NCBI GenBank assembly: GCA_001898645.1
Contig: MKUQ01000056.1
Location: 311 to 64,310, forward strand
Origin: Burkholderiales bacterium 70-64
Lineage (GTDB): Bacteria > Pseudomonadota > Gammaproteobacteria > Burkholderiales > Burkholderiaceae_E
Length of the DNA stretch: 64,000 nucleotides
Direction: 5' to 3'
Positions 39,315 to 47,802 of this stretch are shown here, in pieces. Made by a program: the position numbers and the translations under genes. Position 1 is the stretch's first letter. Every line of letters starts with the position of its first letter. The notes beneath the pieces are model-generated. The model saw only the letters and a program-made list of their open reading frames with translations. It did not search any database and was not told the DNA's origin.

Positions 39315-40073
39315 TCACGCGTTCCCGGGCGCCTGGAAGCCGCCGCGCCGATAGGTCAGCACCAGCGTATCGCGGTACGCCCCGGGTCCGTCGGGCTGGA
39401 TCGGCGTGGTCTCGTGGATCACGCGCGCATCGTCCAGCAGCAGCGCGCTCCATGGCTCGTTCATCACGAAGCGCATGCCGTGCGGGCCGTGGGCATCGAA
39501 CACGCGCGACTCGCCCCCGCGCACGGCATGCCGGCCGGCCAGGATCACCGCCACGAAGTCGACGCCGTCGCGATGCGCGCCCTCGGGCGTCGGCCGTCCG
39601 ACACCGTCACGGGTATCGATGCGGAACTGGTGCGCTTCGATGAACCAGCGCGCGGCCGGCGCCACGCGCGCGAACAGCGCGCCCAGCGCCACCAGCAGCC
39701 GGCGCCAGTCCGCATCGCCCGCGATCCCGGGCTCGACCGGCTCGAACATCCGCTCGATGCCGCCGTGCAGCGCGTTGTAGTCCAGCGGCTGCCAGTGCGC
39801 GCGGTGCGGCGCCTGCGCGAGCGCGCCGGCACGCACTTCGTGCACGAAGCAGCTATGGCGGCGCGAACGGTACCGTCCGCCGTCCCTCAGGTAGGCATCG
39901 GCGGGCAGGCGCTCCCAGCTCGGACGCCAGCTTTCCAGCGCGGCGGGCGACAGCCCGCACAGTGCGCACAGCGCGCCGGCGTCCATGCGCGCGAACCCCC
40001 GCTGCGCGAGCGCCGCGGCCGGTTCCTCGTCGCTGCCGGCGCCCGCCCACGCGGATGGCACCGCGGTGATCAT
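39315..40073 (-). CDS. 2-oxoglutarate/Fe(II) dioxygenase family protein
   Basis: 252 residues from the ATG at 40073, which has AAGGGCGGG ten bases upstream; a TTG start 14 codons earlier is possible. The metal motif HxD is in AHRDGVDFVAVIL and the distal His in VIHETTPIQ, followed by YRDTLVLTYRR with the 2-oxoglutarate-binding Arg. The arrangement fits the 2OG-Fe_Oxy_2 family, whose members include amino-acid hydroxylases such as isoleucine dioxygenase. The substrate here is unknown. It is divergent from the EF-G paralogue. Confidence 0.82.
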   Translation of the reverse strand: MITAVPSAWAGAGSDEEPAAALAQRGFARMDAGALCALCGLSPAALESWRPSWERLPADAYLRDGGRYRSRRHSCFVHEVRAGALAQAPHRAHWQPLDYNALHGGIERMFEPVEPGIAGDADWRRLLVALGALFARVAPAARWFIEAHQFRIDTRDGVGRPTPEGAHRDGVDFVAVILAGRHAVRGGESRVFDAHGPHGMRFVMNEPWSALLLDDARVIHETTPIQPDGPGAYRDTLVLTYRRGGFQAPGNA

Positions 40074-40220
40074 GTCGAGCCCGCCCTTGTTGCGATGCAC
40101 AATACGATCGGTCAAATATAGCGCGTTTGCGGCCGCCGCGCCGGCCGCACCCTTGCATCGGGCGCCCCGATGCCGTCATGCTTCGGGGCAACCCTCGCGT
40201 CACCGCCTCCGGAGTCCCTC

Positions 40221-42281
40221 ATGCCCGTGCATCCGACCGAGAACCTGCGCACGCTCGCCCTGGTGGGGCACGCCGGCGCGGGCAAGACGACCCTCATCGA
40301 GGCGCTGCTGGCGCACGCCGGCGCGCTCACCGCGGCGGGGACCATCGAGCGCGGCACCACGGTATGCGACTACGATCCGCTCGAGAAGGAGCACGGCCAT
40401 TCGATGAAGGTCGCCTGCGCCCACTTCGAGCGCGACGGCGCGCGCGTGCACCTGCTCGATACGCCGGGCTATCCCGATTTCGCCGGGCGGGCGCTGGCCG
40501 CCCTCGATGCAGTCGAATCGGTGGCGATCGTGATCAACGCGCAGCACGGCATCGAGCTGTCGGCGACGCGCATGGCGCTGTGGGCGCAGACGCGCGGCCT
40601 GTGCCGCTTCATCGTGGTCAACCGCATCGACGCCGAAGACGTCGACCTGCCGGCGCGCCTGGAGGAGCTGCGCGCGGCGTTCGGCCAGGAATGCCTGCCG
40701 GTGAACCTGCCGGCGCAGGGCGGACGCGCGGTCGTCGACTGCTTCTTCGCGCCCTCGTCCTCGGACTCGCCCACCGACCTCGGCAGCGTCGAGTCGGCCC
40801 ACCAGGCGCTGATCGAGCAGGTGGTCGAGGTCGACGATGCGCTCACCGAGCGCTACCTGGCCGGCGAGCCGATCGAGGCGGCCGCGCTGCACGACGCCTT
40901 CGAGCGCGCGCTGCGCGAGGGGCACATCGTGCCGGTCCTGTTCACATCGGCCCGCACCGGTGCGGGCGTGGCCGCGCTGGCCGACTTCATCGTGCGCCTG
41001 GCGCCGAATCCGGCCGAAGGCAATCCCCCGCTCTTCGAGCGCTGGCCGGCCGGCGAGCGCGAGCGCGCGGAGTCTTTCGCCGCCACGCGCAATCCCGGCG
41101 ACCACGTGCTGGCGCACGTGTTCAAGATCGAGATCGATCCGTACGTGGGCCGCGTGGGCGTGGTGCGCGTGCACCAGGGCACGATCACGCCCGACACCCT
41201 GCTCTATGTCGGCGAAGGCCGCAAGGCGGTGCGCGCCGGCACGCCGATGCTGCTGCAGGGACGCGAGACCCGGACGCTGTCCGCCGCCGGCCCGGGCGAG
41301 ATCTGCGCGCTCACCAAGATCGACGAGCTGGCGTTCGACGCGGTGCTGCACGACGCCGCCGAGGACGCGACCATCCACCTGCGGCCGCTGCCGATGCCGC
41401 ACGCGGTCTACGGGCTGGCCGTGCACGTGAAGCGGCGCGGCGAGGAGCAGAAGCTCGCCGAGGTGCTGCAGCGGCTGGTCTCGGAGGACCCCAGCCTCGC
41501 GGTCGAGCACGACCCGGTCACTCACGAAGCGGTGATCCGCGGACTGGGCGAAGTGCACGTCGGGCGCGTGCTCGAGCGCATCCGCTCGCAGTACCGGCTC
41601 GAGATCGACGCGCATCCGCCCACCATCCCCTATCGCGAGACCATCGTCGGCGCGGCCGAGGGCCATCATCGCCACAAGAAGCAGAGCGGCGGGGCCGGCC
41701 AGTTCGGCGAGGTGTTCCTGCGCGTCGCGCCGCTGGCGCGCGGCGAGGGATTCCGCTTCATCGACGAGGTCAAGGGCGGCGCGATCCCGGGCCCGTTCAT
41801 CCCGGCGGTGGAGAAGGGCGTGCGCCAGGCGCTCGCCGGCGGCGCGGTCGCGGGCTTCCCGGTACAGGACGTGCAGGTCACCGTCTACGACGGCAAGACC
41901 CATCCGGTCGACGGCAAGGAGATCGCGTTCATCACCGCCGGCCGCAAGGCCTTCCTCGACGCCACCACCAGGGCACATCCGGTGGTGCTCGAGCCCATCG
42001 TCATGCTGGAGATCCTCATCCCCCAGGAGGCGATCGGCGCGGTCTCGGGCGAGCTCTCGGCGCGCCGCGGCCAGGTCTCGGGCACCGGCAACGCGCGCGC
42101 CGGCATGGCCATGCTCAACGCGCGCGCGCCGCTGGCCGAGCTGTCCGATTTCCAAGGGCGGCTGAAGGCGATCACCGGCGGCCAGGGCAGCTATTCGCTG
42201 GAGCTGCTCGGCTACGAGGAGGCGCCCCCCAACGTCCAGCACAAGCTGCGCGCCGCCTGGCGTCCGCGCGAGGAAGAATGA
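40221..42281 (+). CDS. Elongation factor G paralogue (EF-G-like GTPase)
   Basis: 686 residues from the ATG at 40221 (MPVHPTENLRTLALVGHAGAGKTTL). G1 is GHAGAGKT, G3 is LDTPGYPDF and the G4 motif is NRID rather than NKxD. EF-G domains II-V follow, including HHRHKKQSGGAGQFGEV and LEPIVMLEILIPQEAIG. The sequence is clearly an EF-G2-type paralogue and not the canonical fusA, which would sit in the str operon. Roles proposed for such paralogues include ribosome recycling or stress translation; not decidable here. Confidence 0.88.
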   Translation: MPVHPTENLRTLALVGHAGAGKTTLIEALLAHAGALTAAGTIERGTTVCDYDPLEKEHGHSMKVACAHFERDGARVHLLDTPGYPDFAGRALAALDAVESVAIVINAQHGIELSATRMALWAQTRGLCRFIVVNRIDAEDVDLPARLEELRAAFGQECLPVNLPAQGGRAVVDCFFAPSSSDSPTDLGSVESAHQALIEQVVEVDDALTERYLAGEPIEAAALHDAFERALREGHIVPVLFTSARTGAGVAALADFIVRLAPNPAEGNPPLFERWPAGERERAESFAATRNPGDHVLAHVFKIEIDPYVGRVGVVRVHQGTITPDTLLYVGEGRKAVRAGTPMLLQGRETRTLSAAGPGEICALTKIDELAFDAVLHDAAEDATIHLRPLPMPHAVYGLAVHVKRRGEEQKLAEVLQRLVSEDPSLAVEHDPVTHEAVIRGLGEVHVGRVLERIRSQYRLEIDAHPPTIPYRETIVGAAEGHHRHKKQSGGAGQFGEVFLRVAPLARGEGFRFIDEVKGGAIPGPFIPAVEKGVRQALAGGAVAGFPVQDVQVTVYDGKTHPVDGKEIAFITAGRKAFLDATTRAHPVVLEPIVMLEILIPQEAIGAVSGELSARRGQVSGTGNARAGMAMLNARAPLAELSDFQGRLKAITGGQGSYSLELLGYEEAPPNVQHKLRAAWRPREEE

Positions 42282-42318
42282 GCGCGGCGCGGCGCGCGCC
42301 CTGTGCGATGATTTCCGC

Positions 42319-43488
42319 ATGGACATCGCTGCCGTCATCGATACCCTGCGCCGGCTGGTGGCCTTCGACACGGTCAGCGCGCATCCGAATGCCGCGCTGA
42401 TCGACTGGGCGGCCGAACGCCTGCGGGACTGTGGTGCCCGCGTGCTGGTGCAGCACGGCGACGAGCCGGGCAAGGCCAACCTGTTCGCCACCATCGGCCC
42501 CGACGACCGGCCCGGGCTGATGCTCTCGGGCCATTCCGACGTGGTGCCGGTCACCGGGCAGGCATGGAGCTCGGACCCCTTCGCGCTCGCCGAGCGCGGC
42601 GGGCGCCTGTACGGGCGCGGCAGCGCCGACATGAAGGGCTTCATCGCCTGCGTGCTCGAGGCCGCGCCGCGCTTCGCGCAGGCCGGCCTGGCCACGCCGC
42701 TGCACATCGCGCTCTCCTACAACGAGGAGACCGACATGCGCGGCATGCGCCGGCTCGCCGCGCACCTGGCCGGCGCACCGGTGCGCCCGGCCGCGTGCAT
42801 CATCGGCGAGCCGACCTCCATGAGGGTGGTGACCGCCAACAAGGGCATCGCCGGCTACCGGGTGAAGGTACGCGGCCATTCGGTGCACTCGTCGCTGCGC
42901 GACCAGGGCGTCTCGGCGATCGAGACGGCCGCGGAGATCATCGTCTTCGTGAACGCGCTGCAGAAGCGCCTCCAGGCCGCCGCCCGCCACGACGGCTTCG
43001 AGTTCCCCCACACCAGCGTGCACGTCGGACGCATCGAGGGCGGCACCGCCCACAACATCATCGCCAGGGATTGCGAGTTCACGCTCGAGATCCGCACCCT
43101 GCCCGGCACGCATGCGCGCGACGTGCTGCAGGAGATCCGCGGGTACTGCGACACGGTGCTGCTGCCGGCGATGCATGCGATCGAGGCCGGCACCTCGATC
43201 ACGTTCGAGGAAGTCTTCGATTCGCCGGCGCTCGACGAGCGCGGCAACCTGCACCTGGCGCAGGCGATCATGCCGCTGTGCGGACACCTCTCGGCGGGCC
43301 GGGTGAGCTTCGCCACCGAGGCCGGCATCCTGCAGGAGATCGGCATGCCGGCCATCGTGTGCGGGCCCGGCGAGATCCGCGTCGCCCACCAGCCCGACGA
43401 GTACGTCGAGATCGCCCAGCTGCAGGCCTGCATGCTCTTCCTGGAGGCCCTTGCCCGGCGCCTGGAGCGGGGGGAATTGCCGCTGTAG
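42319..43488 (+). CDS. argE: Acetylornithine deacetylase
   Basis: 389 residues, normal for the M20 family. Metal and catalytic motifs are present: SGHSDVVPV (His and Asp), GRGSADMKGFIA (bridging Asp), SYNEETDMRGMR (catalytic Glu pair), and IIGEPTSM, with a final His in VAHQPDEYVEIAQL. It removes acetate from N-acetylornithine in arginine synthesis; succinyl-diaminopimelate desuccinylase is a less likely alternative given the EPTSMRVVTANKGI segment. It lies 37 bp after the EF-G-like gene. Confidence 0.9.
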   Translation: MDIAAVIDTLRRLVAFDTVSAHPNAALIDWAAERLRDCGARVLVQHGDEPGKANLFATIGPDDRPGLMLSGHSDVVPVTGQAWSSDPFALAERGGRLYGRGSADMKGFIACVLEAAPRFAQAGLATPLHIALSYNEETDMRGMRRLAAHLAGAPVRPAACIIGEPTSMRVVTANKGIAGYRVKVRGHSVHSSLRDQGVSAIETAAEIIVFVNALQKRLQAAARHDGFEFPHTSVHVGRIEGGTAHNIIARDCEFTLEIRTLPGTHARDVLQEIRGYCDTVLLPAMHAIEAGTSITFEEVFDSPALDERGNLHLAQAIMPLCGHLSAGRVSFATEAGILQEIGMPAIVCGPGEIRVAHQPDEYVEIAQLQACMLFLEALARRLERGELPL

Positions 43489-43561
43489 GAGCCGAACCCT
43501 GTGCGACAATCCGCGCTGATCCGACTTTCCGCCGGCGCCCGCCGTCGGCCGGCTCCCATCG

Positions 43562-44995
43562 ATGTTGTTCTGGACCACCATTGCGGTCGCCACGCTCGCG
43601 GCGACGGCGGCTATCGTCTGGCCGCTGCTGACCCGCCGGCACGCCGCCCAGCCCGATGCACGTGAAGAAGAGCTGCGCCGGCTGGCCGTGTTTCGCGACC
43701 GCAAGCACGAGATCGAACGCGAGCATGCCGCCGGCCGGCTGAGCGACGCCGATGCCGCGCAGGCCCAGGCCGACCTGCTGCGCCAGGTGGCCGTCGATCT
43801 TCCCGACGCCGCGAGCGAAGCGCCCGGCAGCAGCGGCGCCGGCACACCGCCCGGCGCCGCGGGCGAATCCGCTGCGGCGGGGCCCGCCGGCGTCTCGGGC
43901 ACCGCTGCGCACGCAGCGCGGCCGGCCTCCTGGGGCGTCGCGCTGCTGCTGGTCGTGGCCGTGCCGCTGGTGGCGATCGGCGTCTACCGTCACGTCGGCA
44001 CGCCCGAGCTCGCCACCGCCGGGCTGACGGGCGTCGCGGCGAACGGAGCACCCGATGCCGCACGCATCGAGGCGATGATCGCGGCCATCGAGACGCGCAC
44101 CCGCCAGCACCCCGACGACGGCGAAGCCTGGGCGATGCTCGCCGAGGCTCGCAAGCTGCAGGGGCGCCACGCCGAGGCCGTACGCGCCTTCGAGGAGGCC
44201 ACGCGCCGGCTGCCGCCGGATGCGCGCCTGCTCACCGACTTCGCGGAATCCGCGCTGCTGCTGGCGGGCGGCGATTTCTCGGGCCGCCCGGTCGAGCTGC
44301 TCGAGCAGGCGCTCGCCGCCAACCCCTCCGAACCCAAGGCCATCGCGCTCATGGGGGCGGCGCAATATCGGCTCGGCAACCTCGAGCGCGCGCGCGGCTA
44401 TCTGGTGCAGTTCCAGCAGAGCCTGCAGCCGGGCTCCGAGGAGGCTGCGCAGATCGCACATGTGGTCGAGCGCATCGACGCCGAGATCGCGCAGGCCAAG
44501 GGCACCCCTTCGGTGCCCGGGGCACCGGGAGCGCCGGCGACGCCGGGAGCACCAGCGGTGGCAGGAACGCCAGCGGTGCCGGCCGCGCCGGCGATGACAG
44601 GAGCGCCGGAGGCGCCGGCGGCTCCCGCGGGGAATGCGGCCGCCGCTGCAGCGAGCACGGTCAGCGGCGTCATCGAGATCGACCCCAAGCTGGCCGAGCA
44701 GGCGCGTGCCGGCGGCACGCTGTTCGTGATCGCCCGCCAGGAAGGCGGCCCCCCGATCCCGGTGGCGGTGCTGCGCCATCCCGGCGCCCGGCTGCCGCTG
44801 CGCTTCGAGCTCGGCGATGCCGACGCCATGGACCCCTCGCACCTGCCGTCTTCGGCCGGCACGCTGGTCCTCGAGGCGCGCCTGAGCCGCAGCGGCGAGG
44901 CGATACGCCAGCCCGGCGACCTCTACGGACGGCAGGAATCGGTCAAGCCCGGCCAGCGCGGGGTGACGATCGTGATCGATCGCGTGGTCCCTTGA
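43562..44995 (+). CDS. ccmI: Cytochrome c maturation protein CcmI
   Basis: 477 residues. Two membrane helices (residues about 2-22 and 120-142) flank a cytoplasmic coiled segment (RDRKHEIEREHAAGRLSDADAAQAQADLL) typical of CcmI. A periplasmic TPR region follows (about 165-310), then a Gly/Ala/Pro-rich linker and a C-terminal beta-domain (GVIEIDPKLAEQARAGGTLFV...GDLYGRQESVKPGQRGV). CcmI presents apocytochrome c to the haem ligation complex. It is the first gene of the ccm operon here, although ccmI is normally last. Its stop overlaps the ccmA start. Confidence 0.92.
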   Translation: MLFWTTIAVATLAATAAIVWPLLTRRHAAQPDAREEELRRLAVFRDRKHEIEREHAAGRLSDADAAQAQADLLRQVAVDLPDAASEAPGSSGAGTPPGAAGESAAAGPAGVSGTAAHAARPASWGVALLLVVAVPLVAIGVYRHVGTPELATAGLTGVAANGAPDAARIEAMIAAIETRTRQHPDDGEAWAMLAEARKLQGRHAEAVRAFEEATRRLPPDARLLTDFAESALLLAGGDFSGRPVELLEQALAANPSEPKAIALMGAAQYRLGNLERARGYLVQFQQSLQPGSEEAAQIAHVVERIDAEIAQAKGTPSVPGAPGAPATPGAPAVAGTPAVPAAPAMTGAPEAPAAPAGNAAAAAASTVSGVIEIDPKLAEQARAGGTLFVIARQEGGPPIPVAVLRHPGARLPLRFELGDADAMDPSHLPSSAGTLVLEARLSRSGEAIRQPGDLYGRQESVKPGQRGVTIVIDRVVP

Positions 44996-45651
44996 CGCAG
45001 CCGGCCGCGTTCGAGGGACTCGAAGCGCACGCCCTCGCCTGCGCCGCAGGCGATCGCACCCTGTTCGAATCGTTGGACCTGCGCGTGGCCGCGGGTGAAT
45101 GGGCGACGCTGGTGGGCCCCAACGGAAGCGGCAAGACCACCCTGCTGCGCGCGATCGCCGGGCTGGCACGCCCGCTTGCCGGCGAAGTCCGCTGGCGCGG
45201 CACGCCGCGGCGCGCCGGCTCCGCCGAGTGGCATGCCGACTGCCTCTACCAGGGGCACGCCGCCGGCTGGAAGGACGGCCTCACCGCTCGCGAGAACCTG
45301 GCGCTGCAGGCCGCGCTCGACGGCCTGGCACCCGCCGCCCGCGAGCTCGATGCGGCGCTCGCCGGCGTCGGCCTCGAGCGCCAGGCCGGCCTGCCTTTCG
45401 GGCGGCTGTCGGCCGGGCAGCGCCGCCGGCTCTCGCTGGCGCGGCTGTCGCTATCGAGGCGGCGCCTGTGGCTGCTCGACGAGCCCGCGACCGCGCTCGA
45501 TCGCGCCGGCCTGGATGTCCTGGCAGCCCTCATCGATGCGCACCTGGCGCGCGACGGCACGGCGCTGGTGGCCACGCACCAGGGGCTGCCCTGCATGCGC
45601 CCGCCCGCCGTCGTCGAGCTGGGCCGCGCGGGCACACGAGCCGCTTCATGA
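44992..45651 (+). CDS. ccmA: Haem exporter ATP-binding protein CcmA
   Basis: 219 residues, starting at a TTG that overlaps the ccmI stop (TTGA). Walker A is GPNGSGKTTLLRAIAGL, the signature region is LSAGQRRRLSLARL and Walker B is RRLWLLDEPATALDRAG. It is the ATPase of the CcmABCD complex that releases holo-CcmE for haem transfer in the periplasm. The stop overlaps ccmB by ATGA. Confidence 0.95.
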   Translation: MTQPAAFEGLEAHALACAAGDRTLFESLDLRVAAGEWATLVGPNGSGKTTLLRAIAGLARPLAGEVRWRGTPRRAGSAEWHADCLYQGHAAGWKDGLTARENLALQAALDGLAPAARELDAALAGVGLERQAGLPFGRLSAGQRRRLSLARLSLSRRRLWLLDEPATALDRAGLDVLAALIDAHLARDGTALVATHQGLPCMRPPAVVELGRAGTRAAS

Positions 45652-46337
45652 ACGCCCCGGCCGACGACGCCCTGGGCGGGCTGTGGTGGGCGTGCCGGCG
45701 CGACCTGAAGCTGGCGATGCGCTCGCGCACCGAGCTGGCGGTCATCGTCGTGTTCTTCCTGCTCGTGACCAGCCTGTTCCCGCTGGCGGTCAGCCCCGAC
45801 CCCGAGCTGCTGCGATCGATCGCTCCGGGCATCGCCTGGGTCGCGGCGCTGCTGGCCAGCCTGCTCGGCTTGTCGCGCCTGTTCGCCGCCGACCACGCCG
45901 ACGGCACGCTCGAGCAAATGGTGCTGGCCCCGGCGCCCCTGCCGGCCCTGGTGGCCGGCAAGGTGCTGGCCCACTGGCTCGCCACCGGCGTGCCGCTGGT
46001 GCTGCTGGCGCCGCTCGCCGGCCTGCAGTTCGGCCTGGCCGCCGATGCCATCGCCGTGCTGGCGGCCTCGCTGGCCCTCGGCACGCCCATCCTGTCATGG
46101 CTGGGCGCGATCGCCGCCGCGCTCACGCTGGGCGCGCGCGGCGGCGCTTCGCTGCTGGCGCTGCTGGTGCTGCCGCTGGCGGTGCCGGTGCTGATCTTCG
46201 GCGCCGGCGCGGTGGAATCGTTCGCCTCCGGCCTGGGCGCCGACGCGCACCTGTCGCTGCTGGGCGCCGGCCTGATCCTGGCCTGGGTATTCGGCCCGGC
46301 CGCCGCCGCGCTGGCGGTTAGAATCGCACACGAATGA
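45648..46337 (+). CDS. ccmB: Haem exporter membrane protein CcmB
   Basis: 229 residues from the ATG at 45648, inside ccmA's ATGA overlap. Six membrane helices alternate with short loops; the FAADHADGTLEQMVLAPAPL segment after helix 2 is a CcmB hallmark. It forms the transmembrane part of the CcmAB ABC complex. Its stop overlaps ccmC (ATGA). Confidence 0.95.
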   Translation: MNAPADDALGGLWWACRRDLKLAMRSRTELAVIVVFFLLVTSLFPLAVSPDPELLRSIAPGIAWVAALLASLLGLSRLFAADHADGTLEQMVLAPAPLPALVAGKVLAHWLATGVPLVLLAPLAGLQFGLAADAIAVLAASLALGTPILSWLGAIAAALTLGARGGASLLALLVLPLAVPVLIFGAGAVESFASGLGADAHLSLLGAGLILAWVFGPAAAALAVRIAHE

Positions 46338-47128
46338 CTACGACCGCGATCCGCACCGGCAGCGGGTGGTACCGCTACGCCTCGCCGGCCACGTTCTACC
46401 CGCTGGCCGGAAAGATGATCCCATGGTTCGCCGCGGCCGCCGTGGTGCTGGCTGCGGCCGGCCTGTACATCGGGTTCTTCGTGGCGCCCACCGACTGGCA
46501 GCAGGGCGAGTCCTACCGCATCATCTTCATCCACGTGCCGACCGCCTGGATGGCCATGTTCACCTATGTCGTCATGGCCTTCTGGTGCGCCGTCTCGCTC
46601 GCCTTCAACGCCCGCCTGTCGGCGATGATGGCCCAGGCGCTGGCGCCCACCGGCGCCATGTTCGCCTTCGTGTCGCTGTGGACCGGCGCCTTCTGGGGCC
46701 GCCCGACCTGGGGCACCTACTGGGTGTGGGATGCGCGGCTCACCTCCACGCTGGTCCTGCTCTTCCTCTACCTCGGCTTCATCGCGCTGCGCGCCTCGAT
46801 CGACGACCCGCGCCGCGCCGATCGCGCCGCGGCGCTGCTGGCGCTGGTCGGCGTGGTCAACGTGCCGATCATCTACTTCTCGGTGCGCTGGTGGAACACC
46901 CTGCACCAGGGTTCGTCGATCTCGATGACGGCAGCGCCCAAGATGGCCCAGACCATGCTCGTGGGCATGCTGCTGATGAGCCTGGCGGCTTGGGCGTACA
47001 CCATCGCGGTGACCCTGCACCGCGTGCGCAGCATCATGCTCGAGCGCGAGGCGCTCGCCGGCTGGGTCGGCGAGGCCGCCGCGGCCGAGGGCACGGCCGC
47101 CGCCGCTGCAGGAGGCGCGCCGCGATGA
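46334..47128 (+). CDS. ccmC: Haem-handling protein CcmC
   Basis: 264 residues, six membrane helices. The tryptophan-rich [12 protein letters not shown] motif and the two periplasmic haem-ligand His (in [12 protein letters not shown] and in [10 protein letters not shown]) are present. CcmC attaches haem to CcmE. A C-terminal Ala/Gly tail of about 20 residues extends past the family core. Overlaps ccmB and ccmD by four bases each. Confidence 0.96.
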   Translation: MTTTAIRTGSGWYRYASPATFYPLAGKMIPWFAAAAVVLAAAGLYIGFFVAPTDWQQGESYRIIFIHVPTAWMAMFTYVVMAFWCAVSLAFNARLSAMMAQALAPTGAMFAFVSLWTGAFWGRPTWGTYWVWDARLTSTLVLLFLYLGFIALRASIDDPRRADRAAALLALVGVVNVPIIYFSVRWWNTLHQGSSISMTAAPKMAQTMLVGMLLMSLAAWAYTIAVTLHRVRSIMLEREALAGWVGEAAAAEGTAAAAAGGAPR

Positions 47129-47328
47129 GCGAGTGGCTGGCCATGGGAGGCTACGGCTTCTATGTCTGGAGCGCGTATGGCGTGCTCGCGATCGCGCTCG
47201 CCGTCGAGCTGGCGTCGCTGCGCCGGCGGCGGCACACGAGCTGGCAGCGGGTAGCCGAGCTGCGCGCGGCGCGCGAGCCCGGCGCGCAGGCCGCGGCTCC
47301 GGCCGCGTTCGAAGAGGCAGTGAAATGA
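47125..47328 (+). CDS. ccmD: Haem exporter subunit CcmD
   Basis: 67 residues, one membrane helix ([16 protein letters not shown]) after the typical [13 protein letters not shown] start, then a basic cytoplasmic tail. CcmD stabilises the CcmC-CcmE complex. Short and easily missed, but the start (ATGA overlap with ccmC) and end (ATGA overlap with ccmE) are unambiguous. Confidence 0.93.
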   Translation: MSEWLAMGGYGFYVWSAYGVLAIALAVELASLRRRRHTSWQRVAELRAAREPGAQAAAPAAFEEAVK

Positions 47329-47792
47329 AATCGCGTCACAAGCGCATGCTCTGGATCCTGGTCGGGCTCGGCGCGCTGGCGGTGGCCGCGACGCTGGTGC
47401 TCAACGCGTTCCGCAGCAACATGGTGTTCTTCTTCACCCCGACGCAGATCGTCGACGGCGAGGCGCCCAGGGGCAAGGCCTTCCGCATCGGCGGGCTGGT
47501 CGAGCCCGACAGCCTGAAGCGCGTCGGCGACGGCACCACCGTGGTCTTCCGCGTCACCGACAACGCCAAGACCATCGAGGTGGCCTACACCGGCATCCTG
47601 CCCGACCTGTTCAAGGAAGGCCGCGGCGTGGTTGCCCAGGGCACGCTCGAGGCCGACGGCACGTTCAAGGCGCGCGAGGTGCTGGCCAAGCACGACGAGA
47701 ACTACATGCCGCCCGAGGCGGCCGAAGCCCTCAAGCGCGCCGGCCACCCGATGGGCGCGCCCTCGCAGTTCCAGCAGGCGCCGGCACGATAG
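47325..47792 (+). CDS. ccmE: Periplasmic haem chaperone CcmE
   Basis: 155 residues. An N-terminal membrane anchor (about 8-28) precedes the OB-fold; the haem-attaching His is in [11 protein letters not shown] near residue 127. The motif [14 protein letters not shown] is typical. CcmE carries haem covalently from CcmC to the CcmF/H ligase. It begins in the ccmD stop overlap and ends 10 bp before ccmF, with AGGAG between. Confidence 0.96.
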   Translation: MKSRHKRMLWILVGLGALAVAATLVLNAFRSNMVFFFTPTQIVDGEAPRGKAFRIGGLVEPDSLKRVGDGTTVVFRVTDNAKTIEVAYTGILPDLFKEGRGVVAQGTLEADGTFKAREVLAKHDENYMPPEAAEALKRAGHPMGAPSQFQQAPAR

Positions 47793-47802
47793 GAGTCCGT
47801 CC

